DNA of 64,000 nt from Oceanicaulis sp. MMSF_3324 (GCF_030733545.1 NZ_JASHIU010000010.1:62001-126000), one strand, 5' to 3'; shown: positions 1 to 9,084, numbered from the stretch's first letter. The notes: a model not told the origin generated them from the sequence alone. Made by a program: numbers and translations.

Positions 1-479
1 TGCGCCCATTGCAGGGCAGCCGACCAGAGTTCACCCGCCCCCATGAGCAAGAGCGCCAGAGACCGACGCTCAGAAACCGACGCCGACCGGGGAAACTCGT
101 GCAGGCGAGTCCGCGCCGCCATATACGCTTCGGGCTGGTTCATGCCCAGCACCTCAAGCGCGGGTTGCGGGTCGCGGCAATAGGTATCCGCAACCCCCTC
201 ATAGAGCTGGGCATAGCGGCGCAACTCGTCACAACCGCGCCCTCCTATGGATTCAACGGCGATGATGTCCGGATCAAACGCTTCAAGCCGCTCCAGCACC
301 AGATCAAGATCGCCGGGATTGAGCGCGCCCTCGGGCAATTGATTGAGATGCGCCGTGCCCAGCACCAGAACCTGTGTCGGCTCACCGCCCAGAGGGTCCT
401 GAACCCCGGAAAAGTTGATGCCCGGCTCGGCGGCTTGCGCGAGTGTCAGTGCAGCGAAAGCGGAGAGTGTGGTGAGCAT
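1..479 (-). CDS. DUF5694-like exported protein, 3' end outside window
   Basis: The reading frame starts with ATG at 479 on the minus strand and stays open to the window edge, so only about 159 N-terminal residues are present. The start MLTTLSAFAALTLAQAAEPG looks like a short signal peptide ending near AQA. It is followed by QVLVLGTAHLNQLP and then DPDIIAVES. This 'VLGTxH ... IAVE' layout is typical of the DUF5694 family of unknown function, which is distantly TraB-like. The gene is divergent from the DUF6438 gene, with about 170 bases between them that hold nothing else I can name. Family assignment is from pattern memory and moderately secure; function is unknown. Confidence 0.6.
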   Translation of the reverse strand, partial: MLTTLSAFAALTLAQAAEPGINFSGVQDPLGGEPTQVLVLGTAHLNQLPEGALNPGDLDLVLERLEAFDPDIIAVESIGGRGCDELRRYAQLYEGVADTYCRDPQPALEVLGMNQPEAYMAARTRLHEFPRSASVSERRSLALLLMGAGELWSAALQWA

Positions 480-647
480 GGCGTTCTGTCCCCCTTGCGA
501 TCTCTGATCCGAAGATGCCGCATTCCGATCCAACGTATGCGGTTTGAGCCTGACAGTTCACGCGCGAACCGGCGAGTTACAAATGCCAGTCGCCTGTCGC
601 GCGAATTCATGCATACTGCGTTTTTGCGCCCGCAAAGAGAGATTTTC

Positions 648-1220
648 GTGTTTGAGCTAGCCTATTTGGATCAAGCCGCCTCATACGATCAGATCGAGGA
701 AATCAGGGTCGAGCAAACTGGATGTTTCGGATATTGCCCCAGCTATATTGTCTCCATTGAGCCCAATGATGCTTACCGGTTTTGCGGGTTGCACTTCACA
801 GGTAGCGAGGGCCCGCACTTGGGCGTCCTACCCGAACACAGCTTTAAAGCACTTGTCCGAACCCTTCAGGACAATGAGTTTCTGGCACGCAACTCGGTTG
901 ATTACGGCGGTGATAATTGCACTGTCTACGCAACAGACCACCCCAGTGCTTACATTTCCGTCTCGTTCTCCAACGAAAATTCCAAACAACTCCACTGGTA
1001 TTCTGGCTGCAGAATTCAGGATCACGAGTCTCCCCAAACCCGCCCGAGACCAACGCGCCTGAGTGAAGATGCATTCGCCTTAAGCGCCATTGTGGATCAC
1101 GCCCGAGAGTTGTTGTCTGCCGAAAACCTGCTTGAGGACCCTGACAACTTCTCTGAGGTTCCTCGTGAAAGGAATTGGGGTCATGGCTTCCCCTACGACA
1201 ACTGCGGCTTTGATGAATAA
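648..1220 (+). CDS. DUF6438 domain protein
   Basis: A protein of about 190 residues beginning at GTG 648. It is preceded by AAAGAGAG at 634-641, six bases upstream, which makes this a better start than the in-frame ATG at 609 that has no ribosome site. Near the N-terminus is EQTGCFGYCPSYIVSI, the Cys-x-Gly-x-Cys-Pro-x-Tyr signature of DUF6438. Two further Cys (NCTVYAT, GCRIQD) and another near the C-terminus could form disulfides or bind metal. No signal peptide is seen. The base composition is lower in GC than the fatty-acid genes downstream. A bidirectional terminator follows directly after the stop. Function is unknown. Confidence 0.7.
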   Translation: MFELAYLDQAASYDQIEEIRVEQTGCFGYCPSYIVSIEPNDAYRFCGLHFTGSEGPHLGVLPEHSFKALVRTLQDNEFLARNSVDYGGDNCTVYATDHPSAYISVSFSNENSKQLHWYSGCRIQDHESPQTRPRPTRLSEDAFALSAIVDHARELLSAENLLEDPDNFSEVPRERNWGHGFPYDNCGFDE

Positions 1221-1223
1221 AAA

Positions 1224-1252
1224 AGCCCCCGACGCGACTGGCGCCGGGGGCT
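1224..1252. terminator. Bidirectional rho-independent terminator
   Basis: Stem AGCCCCCG/CGGGGGCT with a loop between 1232 and 1244. It is flanked by an A-run at 1218-1224 and a T-run at 1252-1257, so it can end transcripts from both the DUF6438 gene and the convergent beta-oxidation operon. Confidence 0.8.
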
Positions 1253-1274
1253 CTTTTCTGGTCAGGCTTGAGCC

Positions 1275-3467
1275 TTACGCAGCTTTCGCCGGAGCGAAGC
1301 GGCCGTAGAAGGTCTCGCCTTTGCTGGCCATGTCACGCAGCAGGGCGGGGACTTCGAACGGCTTGCCGTATTTGGCTTTCAGCGCATCGGCGCGGTCCAC
1401 GAAGGCCTTGGCGCCGATGGTGTCGATAAAGCTCAGCACGCCGCCGGTATAGGGCGCAAAGCCCCAGGCGAGGATTGAGCCCACATCGGCTTCGCGCGGA
1501 TCGGCGACGATCTCTTCTTCCATCGTCCGGGCCGCTTCCAGCGCCTGGGCGTAGAGGATGCGATCCTTCAGCTCGTCCACGGTCGGCTGATCGTCGAGCA
1601 GCTTGCCGTTCGGCGCGAACTGATCGAGCTCGTCCCAGAGCGACTTGCCTTCGTCGGTATAGACGTAGAAGCCCTTCTGGTTCTTGCGGCCATAACGACC
1701 CAGCTCGTACATCTTCTCGATGACTTCCGCGTTCGGAGTGTCCTCGAACGCATCGCCGAGGTCCTTCTTGGTCTGCTGAAGCACCTTGTAGCCCAGATCA
1801 ATGGCCACTTCGTCCTGCAGCGAGAGCGGGCCGACCGGCATGCCGGCCATCTTGGCGGCGTTCTCGATCAGGGCCGGCTTCACGCCTTCGGTCAGCATGT
1901 ACATGCCCTGCTCGATGTAACGCATCACGCAGCGGTTGGCGTAGAAGCCGCGGGTGTCGGCGACGACGATCGGGGTCTTCTTGATCTTGGCCACGAAGTC
2001 CAGGCACAGCGAGATGGCGCGCGGGCCGGTTTTTTCGCCCACGATCAGCTCGACCAGCATCATCTTCTCGACCGGCGAGAAGAAGTGCACGCCGATGAAG
2101 TTCTCCGGACGCGAAGAGGCTTCGGCCAGGGACGTGATCGGAATGGTCGAGGTGTTCGACCCGAAGATCGCGTCCTTGGGCAGGTGCTCTTCCGCCGCCT
2201 TGGTGATGGAGTGCTTGAGCTCGGAGTTCTCGAACACCGCCTCGATCACCAGATCGACGTCTTTCAGGAGCGAATAATCGGTGGTCGCGGTGACCAGATT
2301 GGTCTTCTCGTCCGCCTTCTCCTGGGTGAGCTTGCCGCGCTTGACGCCCTTGGCGAAGTGCGCCGCCACATGGGCCTTGCCCTTGTCCGCGCCTTCCTGG
2401 TTGACGTCGATCAGCACCACTTCGATGCCCGCCTGAGCGGACACGGTGGCGATGCCGGCGCCCATGAAGCCTGCGCCGATGACGGCGATCTTCTTGATCT
2501 CGCCCTTTTCTTCACCAGCCGGACGGCGAGCGCCTTTTTCAAGCGCCTGCTTGGACAGGAAGAGCGAGCGGATCATGTTCCGGCTCTCGGGGCGCATCAG
2601 CAGCTTGGTGAAATAGCGGCTTTCAATGCGCAGGGCGGCGTCCATCGGGACCTGCAGGCCTTCATAGACGCAGGACAGGATGTAACGCTGGGCCGGATAA
2701 TTGCCGTAGGTTTCCTTGAGCAGCATCGGGGATGCGCCCATGAAGACCTGCAGGCCGGCGGGATGGTAGGGGCCGCCGCCGGGGATCTTGAACTTGTCCT
2801 GATCCCAGGGCTGCTTGCCGCCGAGAGAGTCCGCTTTGACGAGCTCTTTCGCCTTGGCGACGATCTCGGACGCCGGGGCGATCTCATGCACAACGCCTTG
2901 CTGTTTGGCGGTGTCGGCGTCGAGCTGCTTGCCTTGCAGCATGACGGGAGCCGCGTTCATCACGCCGATCAGGCGCGGCAGACGCTGGGTGCCGCCGCCG
3001 CCCGGCAGAACGCCGACCAGGGCTTCAGGCAGGCCCAGCTTGGCGCCCGTATCGGTCGCCATGACGCGGTAATGGCAAGCCAGGGTGACTTCAAAGCCAC
3101 CGCCCAACGCCAGACCGTTGATTGCGGCTGCGATGGGCTTGCCGCAGGTTTCCAGCGCGCGCAGGGACTGGTTCAGGCGATAGGCCGTATCAAACAGCTT
3201 GGATTTCGCCTCTTCCTCGGACATGCCCTTGAGGTCGGCCATGCCGCCGCCCAGCTCGGACAGGTCGGCGCCGGCGCAGAAGGCTTTCTTGCCCGACGTG
3301 ATGACCGCGCCCTTGATGGCGTCGTCAGAGCCGATCTTTTCGACGATCTGCCCCATTTCCTGCATCACGGCGTTGGACAGAACGTTCATCGAGACGTTCG
3401 GAGAGTCAAAGGTGATGAGCGCGATGCCGTCGCCGTCCACCTCGAATTTGAAATGCGTATAGGTCAT
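1275..3467 (-). CDS. fadJ: Fatty acid oxidation complex alpha subunit (enoyl-CoA hydratase / 3-hydroxyacyl-CoA dehydrogenase)
   Basis: A 730-residue bifunctional enzyme hydrating enoyl-CoA and oxidising 3-hydroxyacyl-CoA in beta-oxidation. The crotonase domain covers about 1-200, with catalytic Glu126 (GGGFEVTLA) and Glu148 (LPEALVGVLPGGGG). The NAD-binding Rossmann motif IGAGFMGAGIA lies at 330-340. The dehydrogenase catalytic His is His461 in GVHFFSPVEKM, followed by the C-terminal 3HCDH domains. Length fits FadB/FadJ. ATG 3467 is preceded by AGGA. It is the last gene of the operon; the thiolase that completes the cycle lies upstream with one lipoprotein gene between. The FadJ versus FadB label is not resolved by sequence alone. 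Confidence 0.92.
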   Translation of the reverse strand: MTYTHFKFEVDGDGIALITFDSPNVSMNVLSNAVMQEMGQIVEKIGSDDAIKGAVITSGKKAFCAGADLSELGGGMADLKGMSEEEAKSKLFDTAYRLNQSLRALETCGKPIAAAINGLALGGGFEVTLACHYRVMATDTGAKLGLPEALVGVLPGGGGTQRLPRLIGVMNAAPVMLQGKQLDADTAKQQGVVHEIAPASEIVAKAKELVKADSLGGKQPWDQDKFKIPGGGPYHPAGLQVFMGASPMLLKETYGNYPAQRYILSCVYEGLQVPMDAALRIESRYFTKLLMRPESRNMIRSLFLSKQALEKGARRPAGEEKGEIKKIAVIGAGFMGAGIATVSAQAGIEVVLIDVNQEGADKGKAHVAAHFAKGVKRGKLTQEKADEKTNLVTATTDYSLLKDVDLVIEAVFENSELKHSITKAAEEHLPKDAIFGSNTSTIPITSLAEASSRPENFIGVHFFSPVEKMMLVELIVGEKTGPRAISLCLDFVAKIKKTPIVVADTRGFYANRCVMRYIEQGMYMLTEGVKPALIENAAKMAGMPVGPLSLQDEVAIDLGYKVLQQTKKDLGDAFEDTPNAEVIEKMYELGRYGRKNQKGFYVYTDEGKSLWDELDQFAPNGKLLDDQPTVDELKDRILYAQALEAARTMEEEIVADPREADVGSILAWGFAPYTGGVLSFIDTIGAKAFVDRADALKAKYGKPFEVPALLRDMASKGETFYGRFAPAKAA

Positions 3468-3482
3468 GGATAGTAATCCTAT

Positions 3483-3818
3483 TTAGAAGCCGTCTGTCGA
3501 TGCGCGCATCTCAACAGGGTGCCCACCCTCAAGCACGAGGTAGATGGAACTGCTGCAGCGCACCAGAAGGCGCTCCGTATTTTCAAGATGTGTGCGATAG
3601 CTTAGTCGCGGACAAACTTGGGCGCCGTCTTCTGTGCCGACACTTGCTGCTACGACTTCTTCAATAAGCTTGCGCACGTCTTGATCGATTTCAGTTTTCA
3701 CGTCGCTGTACTGGCTCAGGTCATAAGTGCCTGCCAACGAGTCCTTGCTCCAATCCTGCTCAGCGCAGGACGCAAGGAACATCGTCGCTAGAACGCATAT
3801 GACACCAAGCCGAGACAC
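3483..3818 (-). CDS. Small lipoprotein inserted between thiolase and fadJ
   Basis: About 111 residues starting at GTG 3818, which shares its first base with the last base of the thiolase TAG stop (TAGTG), so translation is probably coupled. The N-terminus [18 protein letters not shown] is a lipoprotein signal with lipobox LASC and lipidated Cys near residue 18. An open frame extends further upstream, but that part overlaps the thiolase end and reads as basic shadow sequence. Two further Cys (VCPRLSY and VRCSSS) may form a disulfide. Base composition is clearly more AT-rich than in the flanking enzymes. No family is recognised. Its presence inside a beta-oxidation operon is unexplained. Confidence 0.72.
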   Translation of the reverse strand: MSRLGVICVLATMFLASCAEQDWSKDSLAGTYDLSQYSDVKTEIDQDVRKLIEEVVAASVGTEDGAQVCPRLSYRTHLENTERLLVRCSSSIYLVLEGGHPVEMRASTDGF

Positions 3819-5026
3819 TACACGCGCTCGATGATGGTTGCGGTGCCCATGCCGCCGCCGACGCACAGCGTGGCGAGGCCGGTGCCCTTGCCGGAGCGCT
3901 CCAGCTCGTCGAGGACCGTACCCAAGATCATCGCGCCGGTCGCGCCCAGCGGGTGACCCATGGCGATCGCGCCGCCATTGACGTTGGTCTTGGAGTGCTC
4001 GACGCCGAGATCTTCCATGAAGCGCAGAACGACGGACGCGAACGCCTCGTTCATTTCAAACAGGTCGATGTCGGACGGGTTCATGCCGGCCTTCTTCAGC
4101 GCCTTGCGGGCGGACGGGGCCGGGCCGGTCAGCATGATGGTCGGTTCAGACCCGATGGACGCCATGGCGCGGATGCGGGCGCGCGGCTTGAGGCCGAGCT
4201 TCTCGCCCATTTCCTTGGTGCCGATCAGAACGGCTGCGGAGCCATCCACGATGCCCGAGGAGTTGCCCGCATGGTGGACGAAGTTGATCTTCTCGATGTC
4301 GGGATATTTCTGCATCGCCACCTTGTCGAGGCCGACAAAGGCGGAGAGATCCTTGAAGGACGGCTTCAGGCTGGCCAGCGACTGCATGTCGGTGCCCGGA
4401 CGCATGTGCTCGTCATGGTCGAGCTGGGTCAGGCCAAGCTGGTTCTTCACCGGCACGATCGACTTGTCGAAACGGCGTTCCTTCCAGGCCTTCTCGGCGC
4501 GGTTCTGGGACTCGATGGCGTAGGCGTCCACATCGTCACGGGAATAGCCGTACTTGGTGGCGATCAGGTCCGCGGACACGCCCTGGGGCACGAAGTAATG
4601 GTCGAACGCCATTTCCGGGTCGACCGCCATGGCGCCGCCGTCAGAGCCCATGGGCACGCGGGACATGGCTTCCACGCCGCCGCCAATGGCCATGTCGGCT
4701 TCACCGGACATGACTTTCGCAGCCGCCAGGTTCACCGCTTCCAGGCCGGAAGCGCAGAAGCGGTTGACCTGGAAGCCCGAGGCGGTCTCGGCGTAGTTGG
4801 CGTTGATTGCGGCGGCGCGGGCGATGTTCGCGCCCTGCTCGCCGACCGGGGAGACGCAGCCCAGGATCACGTCGTCCACATAGGACGTGTCCAGATCATT
4901 GCGCTCGCGGATGGCTTCAAGCTGCTGGGTGGCCAGCTGCAGGGCGGTCACTTCGTGAAGCGTGCCGCTCTTCTTGCCTTTGCCGCGCGGGGTCCGCGTG
5001 GCGTCGAAAATGTAAGCGTCAGTCAT
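3818..5026 (-). CDS. fadA: Acetyl-CoA C-acyltransferase (3-ketoacyl-CoA thiolase)
   Basis: A 402-residue thiolase performing the last beta-oxidation step, CoA-dependent cleavage of 3-ketoacyl-CoA. The nucleophile Cys91 lies in [10 protein letters not shown]. The C-terminal motifs [16 protein letters not shown] (catalytic His) and CVGGGMG (second Cys) are intact. ATG 5026 follows the TAA of the upstream lipoprotein gene with no intervening base; a GGGAG lies about nine bases ahead. Genes on both sides are co-directional, so it belongs to one operon with the acyl-CoA dehydrogenase and FadJ. The sequence does not tell whether it prefers long-chain substrates or acetoacetyl-CoA. Confidence 0.93.
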   Translation of the reverse strand: MTDAYIFDATRTPRGKGKKSGTLHEVTALQLATQQLEAIRERNDLDTSYVDDVILGCVSPVGEQGANIARAAAINANYAETASGFQVNRFCASGLEAVNLAAAKVMSGEADMAIGGGVEAMSRVPMGSDGGAMAVDPEMAFDHYFVPQGVSADLIATKYGYSRDDVDAYAIESQNRAEKAWKERRFDKSIVPVKNQLGLTQLDHDEHMRPGTDMQSLASLKPSFKDLSAFVGLDKVAMQKYPDIEKINFVHHAGNSSGIVDGSAAVLIGTKEMGEKLGLKPRARIRAMASIGSEPTIMLTGPAPSARKALKKAGMNPSDIDLFEMNEAFASVVLRFMEDLGVEHSKTNVNGGAIAMGHPLGATGAMILGTVLDELERSGKGTGLATLCVGGGMGTATIIERV

Positions 5027-5437
5027 TTAATGGGCTCCCTGTGTTTGGGCTCCCGTCGCGCCGCAGGCGTGGCGGGTCCATTCGTAATGCCCGTCCGAGA
5101 CGGTGATCTCACCATCAGAGACGAGACTGAGGATGTGCGTGTTTTCGGCCATGGGCTGGCCTTCATCTGCGCATTGCGTGCGCGCTGCGATGCGGTCTCC
5201 GTCCCGGGTCAGGGCGAGCACGTCGCAGCTGCGTTCGTAAAGCTCGAGCCGGTCGGGGCTGAGCGTGAACAGGCCCTCTTCCGCACACGAGGCGTCCATG
5301 CCCCAGCGTCCGGAGAAGGTCTGTTCGAAATAGGCGCGCGGCGAGGCTGTCTGGAAGACAGCCTCCTCCGCTTGCGGCGCGTCGGGCGCGCAGGCGGCGA
5401 GCAGCATGCCCGCCCCCAGGCTTATGACGAGCCGCAT
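5027..5437 (-). CDS. Small Cys-rich lipoprotein inserted between acyl-CoA dehydrogenase and thiolase
   Basis: About 136 residues from ATG 5437; an alternative GTG at 5443 would overlap the dehydrogenase stop by one base. MRLVISLGAGMLLAAC is a lipoprotein signal with Cys16 as the lipidation site. The mature part has five more Cys (two as SC, then C in TQC and HAC), Trp-containing FSGRWGMD, and alternates short beta-like segments. This suggests a small disulfide-bonded periplasmic domain, perhaps of lipocalin or inhibitor type. It ends directly against the thiolase ATG. It shows no clear similarity to the second lipoprotein of this operon. Function is unknown. Confidence 0.72.
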   Translation of the reverse strand: MRLVISLGAGMLLAACAPDAPQAEEAVFQTASPRAYFEQTFSGRWGMDASCAEEGLFTLSPDRLELYERSCDVLALTRDGDRIAARTQCADEGQPMAENTHILSLVSDGEITVSDGHYEWTRHACGATGAQTQGAH

Positions 5438-5442
5438 CGTCA

Positions 5443-6609
5443 CTAGAGCGTCCGGGCGATCAGGAGCTTCATGATCTCGTTGGTGCCGCCATAGATGCGC
5501 TGCACCCGCGAGTCCCGCCACATGCGCGCGATCGGGTACTCGTTCATGAAGCCGTAGCCGCCATGCAGCTGGACGCATTCGTCAATCAGCTCGCACTGGA
5601 TGTCGGTGGTCCAGTATTTCGCCATCGAGGCGGTGGCCGCATCAAGCTGGCCCTTGATCAGAAGATCCGAGCAATGCTGGACGAAGACCTCGGCGATGGT
5701 CGCCTTGGATTTGAGCTCCGCCAGCTTGAACTGGGTGTTCTGAAAGCCCAGCACCGGCTTGCCGAACGCCTGGCGTTCCTTGACGTAGGCGATGGTTTCG
5801 GCAAGCGCGCGCTTCATCATGCCCACGGCCTGAACGCCGATCTGCAGGCGTTCTTGCGGCAGCTGTTCCATCAGCTGGAAGAAGCCCTGGCCTTCGCTTT
5901 CGCCCAGAAGGGCCTCGGCGGGCACCTTCATGTCCTCGAAGAACAATTCGGCCGTGTCCTGGGACTTCATGCCGACCTTGTCGAGATTGCGACCGCGGCG
6001 GAAGCCATCCAGCCCGTCGGTCTCGATCAGGAAGAGCGAGGTGCCCTTCGCCCCGCCCTGGGGGTCGGTCTTGGCCACGACCACGATGAAGTTCGCGGTG
6101 CCGCCATTGGTGATGAAGGTCTTGGAGCCGTTGATCTTGTAGCCATTGCCATCCTTGACGGCCGTGGTCTTGATGCCCTGCAGGTCAGAGCCGGCGCCCG
6201 GCTCGGTCATGGCGATCGCGCCGACATATTCGCCGGAGATCAGCTTGGGCAGGATGCGCTTTTTCTGCTCTTCAGTGCCGTAGTGCCAGACATAGGGCGC
6301 CACGATGGAGTTGTGCAGGCTCGCGCCCCAGCCATCCACGCCCAGTTCGGACACAGCCATGTGGAAGGCGTAGTCATGGCGCCAGTCACCGCCCGCTCCG
6401 CCGTATTCCTCCGGCGCAGCCGGGCACAGAAGGCCGTTCTCGCCCGCCTTGTTCCAGACCTCGCGGTCCACCATGCCTTCCTTTTCCCAGCGATCCCCGT
6501 GGGGCAGGCATTCCTTCTCGATGAAGCTGCGAACCGCTCCGTCGAAGATATTCACGTCTTCCTGATCCAGCCATTCCGGCTTGGGCACATTGAGGACTTG
6601 CGCCGTCAT
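5443..6609 (-). CDS. Acyl-CoA dehydrogenase, long-chain (LCAD/IVD-type active site)
   Basis: A flavoenzyme of 388 residues making trans-2-enoyl-CoA. The start is decided by the ribosome site: GGGAGGAG touches a first ATG at 6615 but sits six bases before the second ATG at 6609, so 6609 is preferred. FAD/substrate motif [10 protein letters not shown] is present. The C-terminal motif is YGGTNEIM with Gly where MCAD carries its catalytic Glu. Instead LPQERL (Glu near residue 253) matches the catalytic position of long-chain and isovaleryl-CoA dehydrogenases. It heads the segment with thiolase and FadJ and lies downstream of a terminator that separates it from the second dehydrogenase. Confidence 0.9.
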   Translation of the reverse strand: MTAQVLNVPKPEWLDQEDVNIFDGAVRSFIEKECLPHGDRWEKEGMVDREVWNKAGENGLLCPAAPEEYGGAGGDWRHDYAFHMAVSELGVDGWGASLHNSIVAPYVWHYGTEEQKKRILPKLISGEYVGAIAMTEPGAGSDLQGIKTTAVKDGNGYKINGSKTFITNGGTANFIVVVAKTDPQGGAKGTSLFLIETDGLDGFRRGRNLDKVGMKSQDTAELFFEDMKVPAEALLGESEGQGFFQLMEQLPQERLQIGVQAVGMMKRALAETIAYVKERQAFGKPVLGFQNTQFKLAELKSKATIAEVFVQHCSDLLIKGQLDAATASMAKYWTTDIQCELIDECVQLHGGYGFMNEYPIARMWRDSRVQRIYGGTNEIMKLLIARTL

Positions 6610-6635
6610 TTCCATCTCCTCCCAAAGATATCTTG

Positions 6636-6673
6636 GCGAAAAGCCCCCCGCCTTTGGGGCGGAGGGCTTTCGC
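6636..6673 (-). terminator. Hairpin between two acyl-CoA dehydrogenase genes
   Basis: GCGAAA pairs with TTTCGC (6636-6641/6668-6673), then GCCC with GGGC and CCGCC with GGCGG around a short loop. The minus-strand transcript of the DmdC-like dehydrogenase would meet it right after its stop, so the downstream fad genes may be attenuated or have their own promoter. Confidence 0.65.
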
Positions 6674-6681
6674 AGTCAGTC

Positions 6682-8463
6682 TCAGAACGCCTCGGCTTCG
6701 AGGGCCATCATGGTCTCGGCGCCGGATTCGATGCGGGCCAGATGGGCGTCCGCCTGCGGCAACCAGCGTTCGACGAAGTATTTCGCCGTCACCAGCTTGG
6801 TCGCGTAGATCGGATCGCTATCGTCCTTCTTGGCCGCAGCCACCTTGGCCATTTTCGCCCACATGTAGGCAAAGCAGGTCAGACCGAAGAGGTGCATGTA
6901 ATCGGTCGAGGCCGCGCCGGCATTGTCGAAGTTCTCAAGCCCCTTCTCGACCAGCCAGTTGGTGGCCTTCTGCAGCTTGGCCTTCACGTCAGCGAGGCCG
7001 TCCACGTAGAGCTTGAGATCGGCATTGCCCTGGTTCTCGGCGATGAAGTCATCAAGCTCGCCGAAGAAGGAGTTGATCGGACGCATGCCGGCCATGGCCA
7101 GCTTGCGGCCCACCAGGTCCAGCGCCTGAACGCCGTTGGTGCCTTCATAGATCAGGGTGATGCGCGCATCGCGCAGCAGCTGTTCGATGCCCCATTCGCG
7201 GGTGAAACCCGAACCGCCATGGACCTGCAGGCCCGTGGAGACGCTCTCATAGCCCTTGTCGGTCAGATAACCCTTCACGATCGGGGTCAGCAGCGCCATG
7301 AAGTCGCCGGCCTTCTCGCGCACGGCCTCGTCTTCGGCCTTGTGCTCGAGATCGCCCTGCAGCGCGGTCCAATAGGTGAAGGCGCGCGCGCCTTCCACGA
7401 ACACTTTCTGGTCCATCAGCATGCGGCGCACATCAGGGTGCACGATGATCGGATCGGCCGGGCCGTCCGGGTTCTTCGGACCGGTCAGGGAGCGGCCCTG
7501 GATGCGGTCTTTCGCGAACGCCAGCGAGTACTGGTAGGCGGTTTCCGCCAGACCCAGACCCTGCAGGCCCACGCCCAGACGCGCCTCGTTCATCATGACG
7601 AACATGATCTTGAGGCCCTTGTTCTCTTCACCCACGAGCCAGCCGGTCGCCTCGTCATAGTTCATGACGCAGGTGGCGTTGCCGTGGATGCCCATCTTCT
7701 CTTCCAGGCCGCCGCATTTGAGCGAGTTGCGCTCACCCGGATTGCCGTCGGCGTCGGGGATGTATTTCGGCACCACGAACAGCGAAATGCCTTTGACGCC
7801 CTGCGGCGCGCCTTCCACGCGCGCCAGCACGAGGTGAACGATATTGCCGCTCATCTCGTGCTCGCCGGCGGAGATCCAGATTTTCTGGCCGGAGATCTTG
7901 TACGAACCATCACCGTTCGGAACGGCCTTGGTGCGCAGCATGCCCAGATCGGTGCCGCAATGGGGCTCGGTCAGGTTCATGGTGCCCGACCATTCGCCGG
8001 AGAACATCTTCGGCAGGTAGAGCTCTTTCTGCTCCTGAGAGCCGCCCACCAGCAGGGCTTGCGCTGCGCCGTTGGTCAGGCCCGGATACATGCCGAACGC
8101 CATGTTGCAGCTGGTGACCATCTCGTTGAAGGCGAGATTGAGATAATGCGGCAGGCCCTGGCCGTCGAACTCGGTCGGAGCGGACAGCGCGGTCCAGCCG
8201 CCTTCGGTCATCTGGTCATAGGCGTCTTTAAAGCCGGTCGGGGTTGTGACCACGCCGTCATCCAGCTTGCAGCCTTCATGATCGCCGACCTTGTTGAGCG
8301 GGTGCAGAACGCCTTCGCAGAACTTGCCGCCCTCTTCCAGGATGGCGTTGACGATATCCTCGGACGCGTCCGCGAAGCCGGGAATATCGCTGTATTGCTG
8401 AACGTTCAGCAGCTCGTTCAGCACAAATTTCTGGTCTCGATTTGGGGCCTTGTAGTCGGGCAT
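6682..8463 (-). CDS. Acyl-CoA dehydrogenase, large DmdC-like family
   Basis: 593 residues, about 200 longer than classical acyl-CoA dehydrogenases. The N-terminal extension, MNLTEPHCGTDLG flavin motif, and C-terminal helical extension (about 470-593) are those of the FadE5/DmdC-like group. The catalytic base is Glu440 in IYEGTNGVQALDL. Members oxidise fatty acyl-CoA in general metabolism, while DmdC proper acts on 3-methylmercaptopropionyl-CoA from DMSP; sequence alone does not separate these. It lies just downstream of the MerR regulator gene with about 95 bases between, so is the most direct candidate target of that regulator. A terminator follows it. Confidence 0.9.
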   Translation of the reverse strand: MPDYKAPNRDQKFVLNELLNVQQYSDIPGFADASEDIVNAILEEGGKFCEGVLHPLNKVGDHEGCKLDDGVVTTPTGFKDAYDQMTEGGWTALSAPTEFDGQGLPHYLNLAFNEMVTSCNMAFGMYPGLTNGAAQALLVGGSQEQKELYLPKMFSGEWSGTMNLTEPHCGTDLGMLRTKAVPNGDGSYKISGQKIWISAGEHEMSGNIVHLVLARVEGAPQGVKGISLFVVPKYIPDADGNPGERNSLKCGGLEEKMGIHGNATCVMNYDEATGWLVGEENKGLKIMFVMMNEARLGVGLQGLGLAETAYQYSLAFAKDRIQGRSLTGPKNPDGPADPIIVHPDVRRMLMDQKVFVEGARAFTYWTALQGDLEHKAEDEAVREKAGDFMALLTPIVKGYLTDKGYESVSTGLQVHGGSGFTREWGIEQLLRDARITLIYEGTNGVQALDLVGRKLAMAGMRPINSFFGELDDFIAENQGNADLKLYVDGLADVKAKLQKATNWLVEKGLENFDNAGAASTDYMHLFGLTCFAYMWAKMAKVAAAKKDDSDPIYATKLVTAKYFVERWLPQADAHLARIESGAETMMALEAEAF

Positions 8464-8557
8464 GGGGACCGTCTCCGTAGGGGTCGAGGTGGTTATAGGT
8501 ATGGGGCCATGTCGGCCTGAGCGCGTCGAGTCCTGTCAGGTCCTCTTCGCGAAAGCG

Positions 8558-9049
8558 TCATATCGGGTCGTCCGGCGCATGGCCGGACCATTGCGTCAGT
8601 CGCGCCGAGGCCAGCGCTTCGAAGGCGGCCGCGCGGCGCTTGATGTCTTCGGACGGCTCGCGGTCGGCCAGGCGCTCTTCGAGCCAGGCGCAACCGGCGT
8701 TCAGCTCGGCGAGCGCGTCTTCGATATCGTTGCGTTGCTGCTCCAGCGCCGCAATCCGCTCGCGAAACCGCTTGAGATTGCGCGACAGGGTTTCATGAGA
8801 GCGGGCGGCGAGCGCTTCCAGATCGAGCATCTCACCGATTTCCTCGAGCGAGAAGCCCACACGGCGACCGCGCAGAATCAGCGACAGGCGGGCCACGTCT
8901 GCGGCCGCATACCAGCGCGATCCGCCCCGGCGCTTGGGATTGAGCAGGCCTTTCTGCTCGTAAAAGCGCAGGGTGCGCGGCGTTACGTCGAACTTTTCCG
9001 CGATTTCGCGGATCGACAGTTCAACATCAGAAGGCGCGGTCTGTGTCAT
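8558..9049 (-). CDS. MerR-family regulator, LiuR-like
   Basis: A 163-residue regulator. The winged helix-turn-helix lies at about 12-50 (IREIAEKFDVTPRTLRFYEQKGLLNPKRRGGSRWY), followed by the dimerising helix and a long coiled coil (about 85-125). No Cys cluster for metal binding is seen: only one Cys (AGCAW). In Proteobacteria, LiuR-type MerR proteins control branched-chain amino acid and fatty acid degradation. Its place at the head of a beta-oxidation block and the TTGACGT-N2-ACGTCAA palindrome in its own promoter support that role. ATG 9049 has no Shine-Dalgarno sequence and lies only a few bases past the predicted -10, so the message may be leaderless. Confidence 0.85.
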   Translation of the reverse strand: MTQTAPSDVELSIREIAEKFDVTPRTLRFYEQKGLLNPKRRGGSRWYAAADVARLSLILRGRRVGFSLEEIGEMLDLEALAARSHETLSRNLKRFRERIAALEQQRNDIEDALAELNAGCAWLEERLADREPSEDIKRRAAAFEALASARLTQWSGHAPDDPI

Positions 9050-9056
9050 GTCGGGG

Positions 9057-9084
9057 AGTGTATGCGCCTTGACGTGAACGTCAA
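9057..9084 (-). promoter_or_regulatory. Promoter of the MerR-family gene
   Basis: On the minus strand, TTGACG (9084-9079) and TACACT (9062-9057) are 16 bases apart. The -35 lies inside the palindromic operator. The start codon at 9049 is only seven bases beyond the -10, so transcription would begin at or next to the ATG. Confidence 0.55.
9069..9084. promoter_or_regulatory. LiuR-like operator palindrome
   Basis: TTGACGTGAACGTCAA, two perfect 7-base arms around a 2-base centre, with an extra half-site (ACGTCAA) immediately following at 9084-9090. It sits between the MerR gene and the divergent TPR-protein gene and resembles reported LiuR sites of the ACGTNNACGT type. Autoregulation is inferred. 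Confidence 0.7.

Noticed and set aside
2085-3473. A 462-codon open frame on the plus strand
   Set aside because: Antisense shadow of the FadJ-type enzyme, with His/Gly/Arg-rich composition typical of such shadows.
5563-8520. A 985-codon open frame on the plus strand
   Set aside because: It is antisense to two well-supported acyl-CoA dehydrogenases; long antisense frames are expected in GC-rich coding DNA and the translation has no family features.
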